Under the pieces are notes generated by a model. That model had not been told where the DNA came from, searched no databases, and saw nothing but the letters and a program-made list of their open reading frames with translations. Positions 17,101 through 24,656 of a stretch of DNA of 64,000 bases are shown in pieces. The position numbers and the translations under genes were made by a program. Origin of the DNA: Streptomyces sp. NRRL S-31 (GTDB taxonomy: Bacteria; Actinomycetota; Actinomycetes; Streptomycetales; Streptomycetaceae); assembly GCF_000718775.1 (NCBI RefSeq), contig NZ_JOCB01000022.1:21106-85105 (forward strand), written 5' to 3'. Each line of letters begins with the position of its first letter. Positions within the stretch are counted from its first letter, which is position 1.

Positions 17101-18217
17101 GCCGGACGCGCGGCTCGCCGTGCTGCGCGATCTCGCCCGGCGAGGCGTCGACGTCCGGTACGCGGCCGTCGACGTGGCCGACCACCAGGCCATGCGCGCG
17201 CTCCTGGAACAGCGGCTGCGGGACGGCGAACCACCGCTGCGCGGCGTCTTCCACGCGGCCGGCACCTTCGACCCCGTCCCGGTGCAGGACATGACGGCCG
17301 CGCACCTCGCCTCCCTGCTCAGGGCCAAGGTCGCGGGAGCCTGGAACCTCCACCGGCTGACGTACGACATGCCCCTGGGCGCGTTCGTCCTGTTCTCCTC
17401 CGCGTCCTCCGTCCTCGCCTCACCCCTCCTGGGCGGGTACGCGGCGGGCAACGCGTTCCTCGACGCGCTGGCCCACCACCGTCTCGCCGAGGGCCGCCCG
17501 GCCACCTCGGTCAACTGGGGCTACTGGAGCGGCGCCGGCATGATCGCCCGCAAGGAGGCGGAAGACGGCCGGAGTCCGGTACCGCGCGGAATGTCGGGCT
17601 TCTCGCCCGACGAGGGGCTCGCCGTCCTGGGCGACGTCCTCGCCGAGGGCACCTCGCACGCCGTCGTCGTACGCGCCGACTGGGCGTCCTGGGCGAGGGC
17701 GCACACGGAGGCCGCACGCGTCCCGCTGCTGAGCGGCCTGATCCCGCCCGGCCCCTCCACCCCACACACCTCCGCCCCGCACACCCCGCACACTCCCGCC
17801 CCGCACACTTCAACCCCGGACACCTCCGCCCCGCACACCGCCGTGGCGCACCCGGCGGGTCCGGAGCCCCGTACCTCCCGGCCGGTCCTCCCCGGCCGGA
17901 CGGCAGCCCGACTCCCCACCACCGCACCGCGATTGGAGGAGGACGCGGAGGTCGTCGAGGAAGTGAGGAAGGCGGCCGCGGAGGTCCTCGGGCTGGAACC
18001 GGGGCGTGTGCACGTGAGCCGCCCGCTGAACAGGATGGGCATGGACTCGATGACGGCGGTCCAGCTGAGGAACGTCATCGACCGGCGGTTCCAGGTCAGG
18101 CTGCCCATGGTCACGATCCTCCGGGACAGCTCCGTCCAGTCCGTCGCGCGGGCGATCGCCGCCGTGAGAACCACCGTGGTGACCGGCACCGCGGCCGAAG
18201 GAGCAGCCTCGAAATGA
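11126..18217 (+). CDS. Type I highly reducing polyketide synthase (KS-AT-DH-ER-KR-ACP)
   Basis: 2363 aa, GTG start with GAGGA seven bases upstream. Ketosynthase (16-450) has DTACSSS (Cys196), ETHGSGT and NIGHAE. Acyltransferase (about 558-900) has GHSMGEA (Ser655) and LASHSPQMD. Dehydratase (about 1035-1320) has HRVQGTVVVPG (His1070) and DASCH (Asp1238). A KR structural half follows, then an MDR-type enoylreductase-like domain (about 1590-1905), ketoreductase (1945-2190, TGGTGGIG, Tyr2105 in YAAGN) and ACP (GMDSMTA, Ser2308). The AT and domain order resemble iterative mycocerosic-acid-synthase-like enzymes. The ER looks degenerate: GGTATA replaces the usual GGVGMA-type NADPH loop and the LNxRD segment is not recognisable. 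Linkers at 13,880-14,240, 16,859-16,951 and 17,755-17,850 are low-complexity. It probably makes an acyl chain for the peptide. Confidence 0.93.
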   Translation: MPVHDRSSRTPAPQRSEPVAVIGMAGRFAGADTVDEMWTLLRDGTDAITRTPADRHGLGPLPGPGPDADADPAPRTPGRTGGHLGGFVGQVTDFDAGFFGITPREADKIDPQQRLLLEVAHEALEDAGVPLPALAGSDTGVYIGQAGGDYWHLQQAAPDRFDLYAVTGAALRATTSGRLSYAFDLRGPSSTVDTACSSSLVAVHHAVQALRLGECRMAVAGAVNLVLRPEEGLAYAGAGLLAEDGRCKFADASGDGFVRAEGVAAVILKPLSRAIADGDRVRAVLRGSAVGNDGRSSGYLVTPGVEGQRAVIARACADAGVDPGDVDYVETHGSGTAVGDPVELEALARVLGPGRPADRPALVGSVKTNIGHAEAAAGMAGLIKAVLCLEQRVVPASLHLDQPNPAVPWDTLPLTVATRNTPLPDRGRPALAGVSSFSLSGTNAHVVLEEYVPEPPPAPEEPGEPEEPAERPELLTLSAATPEALTALALSYARFLTAGPGRSHRLRDICHSAALRRSHLDTRLALPVVSHAQAALALTGFALDDPEPTLSYAEFTDPSRRPRVAFVFPGQGSQWVGMGRELLDAEPVFARAMRACDAAVRAENGWSVIELLREGTEERFAEFEVIQPVLWAVEIALAELWRSWGVEPDVVIGHSMGEAAAAYIAGVLSLEDAAAVICRRARIAGRLAGRGGMALVALSASEAARAIAGHEDSVAVAAANGPASTLLSGDTDALAGVLAALDARGTPNWPVKVSLASHSPQMDAVRDDLLRALKDLAPRRAAVPLHSTLLGEVVEGPGMDAGYWVRNLREAVDFVGAVRHQIGTGDTVFLEVSPHPVLLGGIRETARAAGRDGTAALGSLRRDEPERAALLATAARLHTAGVPLDLAAILDGGRHVPLPHYPWQRTRHWLPDHPAGARTPRAVTTTAAPVPVSPDAGTVPVTPAPALVPPDARTVPATPDGSAPMPGARPVCPDTGTALVDTGASAPVPGNGPVPLGADEAAVDMGSRAYAPGGPTVPPGTGTAPVDAGDSAPGARPVHPLLGVPTAGTGDTRVWTGPLDLRRHAYLADHRVQGTVVVPGTVYLELLTEAARQLLGDGPVALADVHYRQALYLDEDGPAPTLRVSAVRTGRRPAFQVHGRSGDDDPWVLHAEASGYALPGPGSAAPFDPAAVRDTLPEHGTGDVFYPYHAARGNQWHGAFRGLVELWRRDGEALARVACPEPVHGTLADHHFHPALLDASCHAMAAARPRTVAGEDGVFVFGGIDEFRSYHRPGTEVFSHARLVPSGRPDSFAADIRVHDADGRLLAELRGARLRYLAGHAPAPEAAPATAAPSPEAGPAAPGAQPAGDRGGWLHTLQWQAPPRPGAPGTPSGRGTWLVLTDSGPCGRAVVERLAAEGQDTVVVTAAASYQAAVDRYRIDPADPAHYTAVLDDLAGRGRLHGIVHLWSLDADAGLHATGKEIERAQLLSCGSVVHLAQALLTREAAGPPQLWLVSRHAQRVAPADRLVAPFQAPLWGLGRALAAEHSAPRTRLVDLDRSPRSVDALVAHLLAPDDEDQFALRDGVRRVARLVPGRTASAREGTTTAVRLCPSSGGAVDGPDRETVTLAPPAADEVALRVSHAALDLPDGPAAAGQRPDGDRPLGIGCSGTVIAVGSDVRDVAVGDEVVALAAGGATATHVVTKAVLTAPKPAGTTFAEAAALPAAYLGAFHALRDLARVGRDDRVLVHGATGGTATAAVHVARWLGADVHATADSLPERRWPAGQGVRQIADPRPSAGSPVFREAADEAGFDAVVNTLTGDAARAALASTAPFGHYLELTRPGGDASFDRCPPVPNLSYHAIDVAHMVRHQPARAGAVLRAVVGLVATGALAALPHHELRATAAGPLPTARSLPERVGAVVLALTDDLLPPAPVRTTAPAPARTTAPVRTTAPVRTTAPAPVSPVGTYLVTGGTGGIGLRLASWLADQGARSLLLTGRTPLPDPATAPSGHPPDARLAVLRDLARRGVDVRYAAVDVADHQAMRALLEQRLRDGEPPLRGVFHAAGTFDPVPVQDMTAAHLASLLRAKVAGAWNLHRLTYDMPLGAFVLFSSASSVLASPLLGGYAAGNAFLDALAHHRLAEGRPATSVNWGYWSGAGMIARKEAEDGRSPVPRGMSGFSPDEGLAVLGDVLAEGTSHAVVVRADWASWARAHTEAARVPLLSGLIPPGPSTPHTSAPHTPHTPAPHTSTPDTSAPHTAVAHPAGPEPRTSRPVLPGRTAARLPTTAPRLEEDAEVVEEVRKAAAEVLGLEPGRVHVSRPLNRMGMDSMTAVQLRNVIDRRFQVRLPMVTILRDSSVQSVARAIAAVRTTVVTGTAAEGAASK
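16859..16951 (+). repeat. 18-bp in-frame repeat in the PKS ER-KR linker
   Basis: Four copies of a unit encoding APVRTT or APARTT, interspersed with AP dipeptides. Adjacent copies are nearly identical in DNA (GCGCCCGTGAGGACGACC). It lies between the ER-like and KR domains and keeps the frame. Confidence 0.85.
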
Positions 18218-19251
18218 AGACCCCCGACCTGTACATCACCGGCCTCGGCGTCCACATCCCCGACGTCCTCGACGCCGGGCGGGCCGTCGAACTCGGCCTG
18301 TACGACGCCGAGGACCACGCCTACCAGGGGTGGACCGGCGCGGCCGTCGCCGGTGACCTGTCGGCACCGGACATGGCCGTGCGCGCGGCCCGCCAGGCCG
18401 CCCGGCGGGCCGGGAGCCACCCGCACGACCTCGCCCTGCACCTCCACGCCTGCCTGTACCGGCAGGGGCCCGGCGCCTGGTCGGCGCAGCACTACATCCT
18501 GCGCCACCTCACCGACCGGGACATCCCCTCCTACCTCGTCGGACAGGGCTGCAACGGGCTGATCGGCTCGCTCGAACTCGCCGCCTGCCACCTCATGGCC
18601 GTGCCCGAGCGCACGGCGGCGCTCATCACCGGCGCCGACAACGTGGGCACGCCCCGCTTCAACCGCTGGGCCCGTCTGGAGAACGGTGTCGTCGCAGACG
18701 GGGCGAGCGCGGTCCTGCTCGGCAAACGGCCGGGTTTCGCCCGTCTCCTGTCGGTCAACAGCGGGTCCACCGCGGAGGTCGAGGAGCGGTTCCGCACCGA
18801 GGAGTTCCCCCCGGTGACCGACGGCGAGGGCGTGGTCCCCGGCGACCGGCGCCCGGCGGTCCGGCCGCGCCTCGCGGAGCCGGACGCGGAAGTCGTGGAC
18901 CGGCAAGGGGAGTTGCGGACCGAACTGGCCCTGCGCACGATCGCCGAGGCCGACCTCGACGTCGGCGACGTCACGCGCGTGGCCCACATCTTCACCGGCC
19001 GGGAGAGCCACCTCAAGAGCATCCTCGCCCCCATGGGCCTCAGCCCCGAGCAGGGACTGCTGGACTTCGGACGGCGGTTGGGGCACATGACGGTCAACGA
19101 CCAGATCGTGGGCCTCAACCACCTCGTCGAGACCGGGGAGGTGGGCGCCGGGGACCACGTGCTCCTCGTGGCCCACGGGGCGGGTGTCTCCGTCACCTGT
19201 GCCATGGTCCGCATCGAGTACCCGCCGGCCTGGGCCGACGTACGCGTCTGA
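18214..19251 (+). CDS. 3-oxoacyl-ACP synthase III-like (KAS III/FabH fold) enzyme
   Basis: 345 aa, ATG overlapping the PKS stop (ATGA), so translationally coupled. The active-site cysteine is in GQGCNG (Cys113, the usual FabH position). A His in RVAHIF and an Asn in GLNHL or TVNDQ are candidates for the rest of the Cys-His-Asn triad. Family members condense an acyl-CoA with malonyl-ACP. In secondary metabolism they can instead select a starter unit or transfer an acyl group to an oxygen or nitrogen (CerJ-like). Location at the end of the PKS operon suggests priming of the PKS or acyl transfer to the NRPS product. Overall similarity looks divergent from housekeeping FabH. Confidence 0.85.
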   Translation: MKTPDLYITGLGVHIPDVLDAGRAVELGLYDAEDHAYQGWTGAAVAGDLSAPDMAVRAARQAARRAGSHPHDLALHLHACLYRQGPGAWSAQHYILRHLTDRDIPSYLVGQGCNGLIGSLELAACHLMAVPERTAALITGADNVGTPRFNRWARLENGVVADGASAVLLGKRPGFARLLSVNSGSTAEVEERFRTEEFPPVTDGEGVVPGDRRPAVRPRLAEPDAEVVDRQGELRTELALRTIAEADLDVGDVTRVAHIFTGRESHLKSILAPMGLSPEQGLLDFGRRLGHMTVNDQIVGLNHLVETGEVGAGDHVLLVAHGAGVSVTCAMVRIEYPPAWADVRV

Positions 19252-19360
19252 GCCCGGCACGACCGGCCGCCACGACGCTTTTTCGCACGTTCTTCCGGGC
19301 GCCATTTCCGGGGCGCTCGGAGACCGTCACGAATTCCGAGGGATGTCACAGGTTCCGGTG

Positions 19361-19388
19361 GTGACGGCGATACCCCAGCGGATAGGAT
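19361..19388 (+). promoter_or_regulatory. Candidate sigma-70-type promoter for intergenic transcript
   Basis: TAGGAT at 19383-19388 is a good actinobacterial -10 box. GTGACG at 19361-19366 is a fair -35 with a 16-bp spacer. It sits in a 457-bp gap with no convincing protein gene. Confidence 0.35.
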
Positions 19389-19394
19389 GTCGCG

Positions 19395-19604
19395 CGCTGC
19401 TCGCGATGGCGGTCGGCGAGGTCGGCGGTGGGGGCGGGCATACCGTGATTGAGCTGCGGGAAAACACAGCACAGGGTGGTCCTGCCCGAGGTTCTGAACG
19501 CGCGTTCGCCTGCACCGGCATGCTGTGCTTACACCTCGTCCACGACACCTTCGAAGGATCATCGCAAAGCGGCCCGTGTGACAGCAGTGGGCCCTTTTTC
19601 TTTT
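19395..19604 (+). ncRNA. Candidate small RNA in the 19,252-19,708 gap
   Basis: The 457-bp gap between the KAS III-like gene and the surface-protein gene contains no ORF with actinobacterial codon bias. About 210 bp separate a -10-like box (19,383) from an intrinsic terminator (19,571). Inside are a perfect 12-bp palindrome GAACGCGCGTTC (19,496-19,507) and a 7-bp pairing AGCACAG/CTGTGCT. The combination of its own promoter and a U-tract terminator suggests an independent transcript. It could also be the leader of the downstream gene. No known RNA family is recognised. Confidence 0.3.
19571..19604 (+). terminator. Intrinsic terminator with U-tract
   Basis: GGCCC (19,571-19,575) pairs with GGGCC (19,589-19,593) around a 13-nt loop and is followed at once by CTTTTTCTTTT. 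A T-rich tail of this kind is unusual in such GC-rich DNA. Confidence 0.7.
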
Positions 19605-19708
19605 CCGTGGCGTGCGCGGCCGGTGTTCGCGGCTGAGCCACGAAGAAGACGTGCAGCGGGAATCGGGGGCTTCGTTCTCATGACCAGAGAAGTGTGGAGT
19701 GTGATGCC

Positions 19709-22246
19709 ATGAATCGAGTCGGCAGAGATTCGCGCCGGCCGGCCAGAAGGCTCGTGGAGCCGCTGGCGCGCATAGGGGTGTCCGGCCTCTTAGTGGCGGG
19801 CGGCGCCGTGGGGGCCTCGGCCGGACAGGCCGCCGCTTCGGCCGCCGACGGCACGCTGACGGTCGAGGTGCTGCGCGACTTCTTCGGCACCGGCGTGATC
19901 AACACGACGATGGACGTGCCGCAGCGGGGCATGAAGGTGCGGGTCACCGACCCCGCCGGGCACGAGGTCACCGGCGTCACGGACACCACGGGCAAGGTCG
20001 TGGTGTCGCAGTCGGCGCAGCTCAGCGGCGGCCGGTACCGCGTCGACGTCAGCATCCCGGCACCGTACAGCGGCTATCTGCGGGCGGCGCCCGCGTCGAC
20101 GGCGGAGAACCACTTCGACAGCTTCACGTCGTTCGTGGACGTGTCGGAGGGCAAGGACGCCTCCGTGGTGACGGCGGTGTGGAACCCGGCCGAGTACACG
20201 CTGCCGGACACCCGGTACTTCGTACCGGTCCACAACGGCGCCAACGGGACCGACACCCGGGCCCTGGTGGCGTTCGGGACGAAGGCCCGGGGCACCTGTC
20301 CCACCGATGTGGCGTGCCCGGCCACGCTGGCCACGCAGGACCAGGTGGGCACGACGTTCGGACTGGCGTACGACACGGACCGGACCCGCCTGTTCCAGAG
20401 CGCGTTCGCCCGCCGGTACGCCCCGTACGGGCCGCAGGGCGGGGGCGCGATCTACACGGTGCCGGTCAGCGGCTCGGGTGCGCCCAAGCTGTTCGCGCGG
20501 GTGCCGGACGCCACGGTGACGCGGCACGACACGGCCAACCTGATCAAGGACGCCGGGTTCACCGACGCGCCGGGCAAGGAGAGTATCGGCGGCCTGACCC
20601 TGTCCGAGGACGGCTCCACGCTGTACGCGGTGAACCTGCGGACCCGCAGCCTGGTGAGCTTCGACGCGACCGGCGCCACCGCCTCGGCGCCCAAGTCGAC
20701 GGTCCCGATCCCGGACCCGGGGTGCGCGAGCCCTGAGGACTGGCGGCCGTTCGGCCTCCAGTTCCACGACAACAAGCTGTACGTCGGCGGCGTGTGCAGC
20801 GCGGAGAGCACCCAGCGGCGCGCGGACCTGAAGGCTGTCGTCTCCACCTACGACGGCAAGCGGTTCAGCACGGTGCTGAGCCACGGGCTCGACTTCGAAC
20901 GCGGCACCGTCTTCGGCGCCGGTGACAAGGCCACCCACTGGAACCCGTGGAACACCGGCCTGGACACGTGGGACGACCGGAGGGCGGGCGGGGTCTTCAT
21001 CGACCCGCAGCCGGAGCTGAGCTCCCTCGCCTTCGGCCGCGACGGCTCCATGATCCTCGGTTTCCGCGACCGGTTCATGGACGCGGTCAGCTGGGGAGGG
21101 CTGGACCCCCGCCCGGGCAACGACACGGCGGAGAACGGCATGTCCGGTGGTGACATCACCATGGTCTGCGCCACTCCCTCCGGTGAGTACCAGTGGGAAG
21201 GCACCGGGAGCTGCCCCAACCACGCCACCCCCGCCAACAACGGCGGCGAGCCCGCCGACGTCGTCGAGTACTTCCCCGGCGACTTCTACGCCAACGCGCA
21301 CCAGGAGACCGCGCTCGGCTCGGTGGCCTACATCCCGCAGCAGCAGTGGGTCGTCAGCACGGAGTTCGACCCGGTCGTGAACGTCGCGACCTCGGGGACC
21401 GGCTACCACGACATCACCACCGGTCAGGGCCCGGGCAACAACCCGACCGCCAACGGGTTCCAGTTCGTCAGCCAGGCCCAGGGCGGGTTCGGTAAGGCCG
21501 GCGGACTCGGTGACATCGCGTACGCGGCGGCGAACGCGCCGATCCAGATCGGCAACGTCGTGTGGTTCGACGGCGACCACAACGGCATCCAGGACCCGGG
21601 GCACGTGCTGCTGCCGGGGGCGACGATCAACCTGCTGGACGCGGACGGCAAGCAGGTCGCCACGACCACGACCAACGAGGCCGGCGAGTACTACTTCGGC
21701 GGTGTCGGCGCCGCGTACGAGCTCACGCCGGGCGCGAAGTACACGGTGCAGTTCGACGTGTGCACCGCGGACACCAGCCAGGTACCCGGGCAGCCCCCGG
21801 CGAGCGCGCTGCGGTTCACGCTCCCGCGCGCCGGTGCCGACCGTGCGCACGACTCCAATGTGACGCCGCCGACCACCGGGGAGCTGTGCAACGGCTTCGC
21901 GCCCGTCACGGCGCCGGCCAAGCCGGGCGGGGTCGACCACACGATCGACGCCGGGGTCTACATCCCGAAGGAGTCGCCGACACCGACGCCGACTCCGAGT
22001 TCGACGCCGAGTTCGACACCGAGTTCGACGCCTTCCTCGAGCCCGACGCCGGTGCCGTCCTCGCCGCCGGGGGCCACGCCGCCTCCCGCGCCGCCCGCGG
22101 GCCCGGCCCCGGGTGGTGGGGGCGGATCCATGGCGAACACCGGTATGACCGGGCTGCCAGGGATGATCGGCCTCGTGGCGCTGCTGGTGGGCGTGGGCCT
22201 GGCCCTCGCGTACCTGAGCCGTAAGCGCCGCGTCCAGCAGCACTGA
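19709..22246 (+). CDS. Sortase-type cell-surface protein with SdrD-B-like domain
   Basis: 845 aa. ATG 19709 is chosen because GGAG lies nine bases upstream; a GTG at 19694 is the alternative. An N-terminal signal segment is followed by a long beta-rich region with propeller-like character and scattered Cys. A prealbumin-like SdrD-B domain follows (about 610-690, GNVVWFDGDHNGIQD), then a Pro/Ser/Thr-rich spacer (about 754-804). The C-terminus has MANTG (808-812), a hydrophobic helix and RKRR, which is the layout of Streptomyces LAXTG-like sortase substrates anchored to peptidoglycan. A TTA codon (19,790-19,792) lies in the signal peptide, so expression may need the bldA tRNA and be developmentally timed. 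The function is unknown. Confidence 0.85.
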   Translation: MNRVGRDSRRPARRLVEPLARIGVSGLLVAGGAVGASAGQAAASAADGTLTVEVLRDFFGTGVINTTMDVPQRGMKVRVTDPAGHEVTGVTDTTGKVVVSQSAQLSGGRYRVDVSIPAPYSGYLRAAPASTAENHFDSFTSFVDVSEGKDASVVTAVWNPAEYTLPDTRYFVPVHNGANGTDTRALVAFGTKARGTCPTDVACPATLATQDQVGTTFGLAYDTDRTRLFQSAFARRYAPYGPQGGGAIYTVPVSGSGAPKLFARVPDATVTRHDTANLIKDAGFTDAPGKESIGGLTLSEDGSTLYAVNLRTRSLVSFDATGATASAPKSTVPIPDPGCASPEDWRPFGLQFHDNKLYVGGVCSAESTQRRADLKAVVSTYDGKRFSTVLSHGLDFERGTVFGAGDKATHWNPWNTGLDTWDDRRAGGVFIDPQPELSSLAFGRDGSMILGFRDRFMDAVSWGGLDPRPGNDTAENGMSGGDITMVCATPSGEYQWEGTGSCPNHATPANNGGEPADVVEYFPGDFYANAHQETALGSVAYIPQQQWVVSTEFDPVVNVATSGTGYHDITTGQGPGNNPTANGFQFVSQAQGGFGKAGGLGDIAYAAANAPIQIGNVVWFDGDHNGIQDPGHVLLPGATINLLDADGKQVATTTTNEAGEYYFGGVGAAYELTPGAKYTVQFDVCTADTSQVPGQPPASALRFTLPRAGADRAHDSNVTPPTTGELCNGFAPVTAPAKPGGVDHTIDAGVYIPKESPTPTPTPSSTPSSTPSSTPSSSPTPVPSSPPGATPPPAPPAGPAPGGGGGSMANTGMTGLPGMIGLVALLVGVGLALAYLSRKRRVQQH

Positions 22247-22296
22247 ACAACGGCACGAACCGAACCAGCGGTACGAACACGACGAACCGGATGACA

Positions 22297-22342
22297 GTGA
22301 TCTGCCTGCCCGCGGCCCGTACGGCGCGGGCAGGCAGATCAC
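22297..22342 (+). terminator. Perfect 18-bp inverted repeat (terminator)
   Basis: GTGATCTGCCTGCCCGCG (22,297-22,314) pairs perfectly with its complement at 22,325-22,342 around a 10-nt loop. It lies 50 bp after the surface-protein stop and lacks a U-tract, as is common for Streptomyces terminators. Confidence 0.85.
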
Positions 22343-22386
22343 GTCCGGGCCGGGAGTCGCGGTGACGGAGAGGGTGAAGCGGGGAA

Positions 22387-23220
22387 GTGGCAGCGTCGAG
22401 CCGCGTGCGGAGCAGGAGAATCCGGCAAGCTCCACCGGACCGTCCGGCTGACCGGCGCCGATGGCCGCGACCACGCTGGGTGGCGGCCGTCGTCGGCGTC
22501 GCGGCCGTCGCCGCCGTCGCGGTGACCGCGTTCCTGCTCGGCGGCGCCGACTCCGGCTCCGACGGACCGCGCGCACTGACGTCCGACGAGGCCAACCGGC
22601 TGGCGCTCACCCGGTTCCGCAACTACGAGGCGCGGGGTCGCGCGGTCACCCTCACCGTGCCCGGCACCGCCGGCGGGCTGACCGTCACCGCGTCCGTCGA
22701 CTACCGGGGCAGGCTCGGCTACGGCGTGGTGCGCGGCACCGGGCGCGACACGTCCAGCGACGGGCTGATCGCGTGGACGGCCACCTCGGTGTCGGTCCAC
22801 CCGATGGCGCACGCCCCGGCGCACGCCCCGGCGTCGCCGCCCCGCTCGGGCTGGTACGGCCGTCCGCTGCGGTCGTCCGGCAGCTCACTGGACAGCTCGC
22901 TGGCCATCGCGCTCAACCTCGGCGCCGACCGGCCGGACAACGCCGAACTGCTGCCGCAGAACGGCGCCGCCTGGGTGGGATCGGACCGGGTGCGCGGGCA
23001 CCGGGTGGACGTCATGACCGGGCCGTCCTCCCGTGACCGCGCCGGTACGGCCGGCAGCGTGCGCTACTGGATCGGCTCGGACGGCACCATGTACCGGGTC
23101 CGAGTAGACGTGCGTTCCGCGCCGCAGCCGGTGTTCATCGACTTCGACACCCAGACCTACGTCCCGGTCAAGGCGGTGCCCGGAGTCACCCCGACCCCGA
23201 ACCCGACGCCGTCACCGTGA
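22387..23220 (+). CDS. Membrane-anchored exported protein, unknown function
   Basis: 277 aa from a GTG; the start is uncertain because the nearest AGAGGG is about 13 bases away. A basic N-terminus rich in Arg is followed by one transmembrane helix (about 32-52, Ala/Val-rich). The outside domain contains LTSDEANRLALTRFRNYEA and looks beta-rich, somewhat like lipoprotein substrate-sensing folds, ending in a Thr/Pro tail. No catalytic motif is visible. It follows the surface-protein gene on the same strand behind a strong hairpin, and converges with the beta-helix lipoprotein gene with only 7 bp between the stops. Confidence 0.7.
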   Translation: MAASSRVRSRRIRQAPPDRPADRRRWPRPRWVAAVVGVAAVAAVAVTAFLLGGADSGSDGPRALTSDEANRLALTRFRNYEARGRAVTLTVPGTAGGLTVTASVDYRGRLGYGVVRGTGRDTSSDGLIAWTATSVSVHPMAHAPAHAPASPPRSGWYGRPLRSSGSSLDSSLAIALNLGADRPDNAELLPQNGAAWVGSDRVRGHRVDVMTGPSSRDRAGTAGSVRYWIGSDGTMYRVRVDVRSAPQPVFIDFDTQTYVPVKAVPGVTPTPNPTPSP

Positions 23221-23227
23221 CCGTCGT

Positions 23228-24568
23228 TCACGACGTCCGCACCCGCGCGCCCGCGGCGAGCAGGGACGCCGACGGCAGCGGGACGTCCGCCGTGTCCGGC
23301 ATGGCGGGAACGGCCGGGACGACGGTGGCGCCCGTCGTCCCGGCGTGGGGGAACTGAGGCTGCGGCGCGGGCGCCGCGACCTCGGTGAACGGGATGCCAC
23401 CGGGCGCCTTCGGCGCCGTCCACCGGCCGCCCGGCGAAGCCGCCCCGGCCGGCAGCGGGCAGGACGCGGTGGTCGCGAGCCGGGCGGGCACGGTGCTGCG
23501 CAGCTTGTTGCCGCGCAGGCAGTTGCCCCGTCCGCGTGTGGCAGTGGGGAACGTCCAGCCGACGTCGACGCCGTTGCCGGTGAACGTGTTCTCCACGATC
23601 TGGTTGTCGAGCGGCGGCAGGTCCGCGGTCGCGGTGATCACCAGCCCGGCGTTGCCGTTGTCGGCGACCCGGTTGCGGAGGAACCGGTTGGCGCTGCCGC
23701 CGTCGACACCGATGCCGGTGCCCCACCCGCCGTCGGCCTGCTCCGGGGTGGCCGTCTGCTGGTTGGCGGCGATCAGGTTGCCCGCGATGACCGCCCCCCG
23801 CTGCGGGAGCAGCTTCTCCTGGTGGTCGGAGTTGGTGGTCAGGCCGACCCGGTTGCCGACGAGGCGGTTGCCGACCACGTACATGTCGCCGCTCGCGTTG
23901 GTGCCCTCGTAACCGACCGCGTTGAGTTCGGCGACGTTGTCCCGCACCACGATGTGACACGGCTTGCACTGCCCGACGTAGATCCCCGAGTCGGCCCCGC
24001 CCGACGCGTACGAGTGCTCGATGACACCGTTCTGCGCGGAGAACGCGTAGATGCCGTACAGCCCGTTGCGGGTCGCGGTCACGTACGAGACCAGGAACGA
24101 CTTCAGGAAGGTCACGGGCTCGTCGCCGGTGTCGTAGCCGCCGCTCTGCCCCGGCAGCCCGGCGGCGGCCGCCGCCGAACCCGTGACCAGCACCCCGTTC
24201 TGCGTGTTGTTCCGCACCGTCAGGTTCTGCACGGCCACCCCGGGCGCCGCGACGACGACACCGTTCGGCTGCCGCAACCGCCCGTCGATGACGACCTTGT
24301 CCCGGGACTCGCCGCGGAGGGTGATGCGGGCCGTCCTGATCCGCACCGATTCGTGGTACACGCCGGGAGCGACCAGCACGAGGTCACCGGGCCGGGCCAG
24401 GGACACCGCGGCCGAGATCGTCGGGGCGTCGCCGGGCACGCGGATCGTCACCCGCGCGCCGCTCGGCCGCCGGCCTTCGCCCGATCCGCCGTCGCCGCCG
24501 CCGCAGCCGGCCACCAGGGTCAGCGTGGTCACTACCGCCGCCATCACGCGAAGAGCTAATCGAGGCAT
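23228..24568 (-). CDS. Right-handed parallel beta-helix lipoprotein
   Basis: 446 aa, ATG at 24568. The signal peptide ends in the lipobox LVAGC, so the protein is probably lipid-anchored outside the membrane. After a Gly-rich spacer comes IRVPGDAPTISAAV, then repeated short beta strands with Asn ladders (NLTVRNNTQNG, NRLVGNRVGL, NRFLRNRVADN), typical of pectate-lyase-like or periplasmic copper-binding NosD-type beta-helices. The family often degrades or binds polysaccharides. No catalytic residue can be fixed by eye. The fourth codon is TTA (24,557-24,559), which suggests bldA dependence. It is divergent from the DyP peroxidase gene, with an 88-bp shared promoter region. Confidence 0.85.
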   Translation of the reverse strand: MPRLALRVMAAVVTTLTLVAGCGGGDGGSGEGRRPSGARVTIRVPGDAPTISAAVSLARPGDLVLVAPGVYHESVRIRTARITLRGESRDKVVIDGRLRQPNGVVVAAPGVAVQNLTVRNNTQNGVLVTGSAAAAAGLPGQSGGYDTGDEPVTFLKSFLVSYVTATRNGLYGIYAFSAQNGVIEHSYASGGADSGIYVGQCKPCHIVVRDNVAELNAVGYEGTNASGDMYVVGNRLVGNRVGLTTNSDHQEKLLPQRGAVIAGNLIAANQQTATPEQADGGWGTGIGVDGGSANRFLRNRVADNGNAGLVITATADLPPLDNQIVENTFTGNGVDVGWTFPTATRGRGNCLRGNKLRSTVPARLATTASCPLPAGAASPGGRWTAPKAPGGIPFTEVAAPAPQPQFPHAGTTGATVVPAVPAMPDTADVPLPSASLLAAGARVRTS

Positions 24569-24656
24569 GATCCCCAGTCTGGCACGACGCCCAATTCCAC
24601 GCCAGAATCGACAGGTTGACCGGCACGCGGGAACCCGGTGTGGCACCCTGCACACC

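Noticed and set aside
11081..17353. Very long open frame on the minus strand opposite the PKS (about 2090 codons)
   Set aside because: It is antisense to a PKS with all catalytic motifs; high GC leaves antisense frames open, and the translation is Gly/Arg/Val-rich with no domain.
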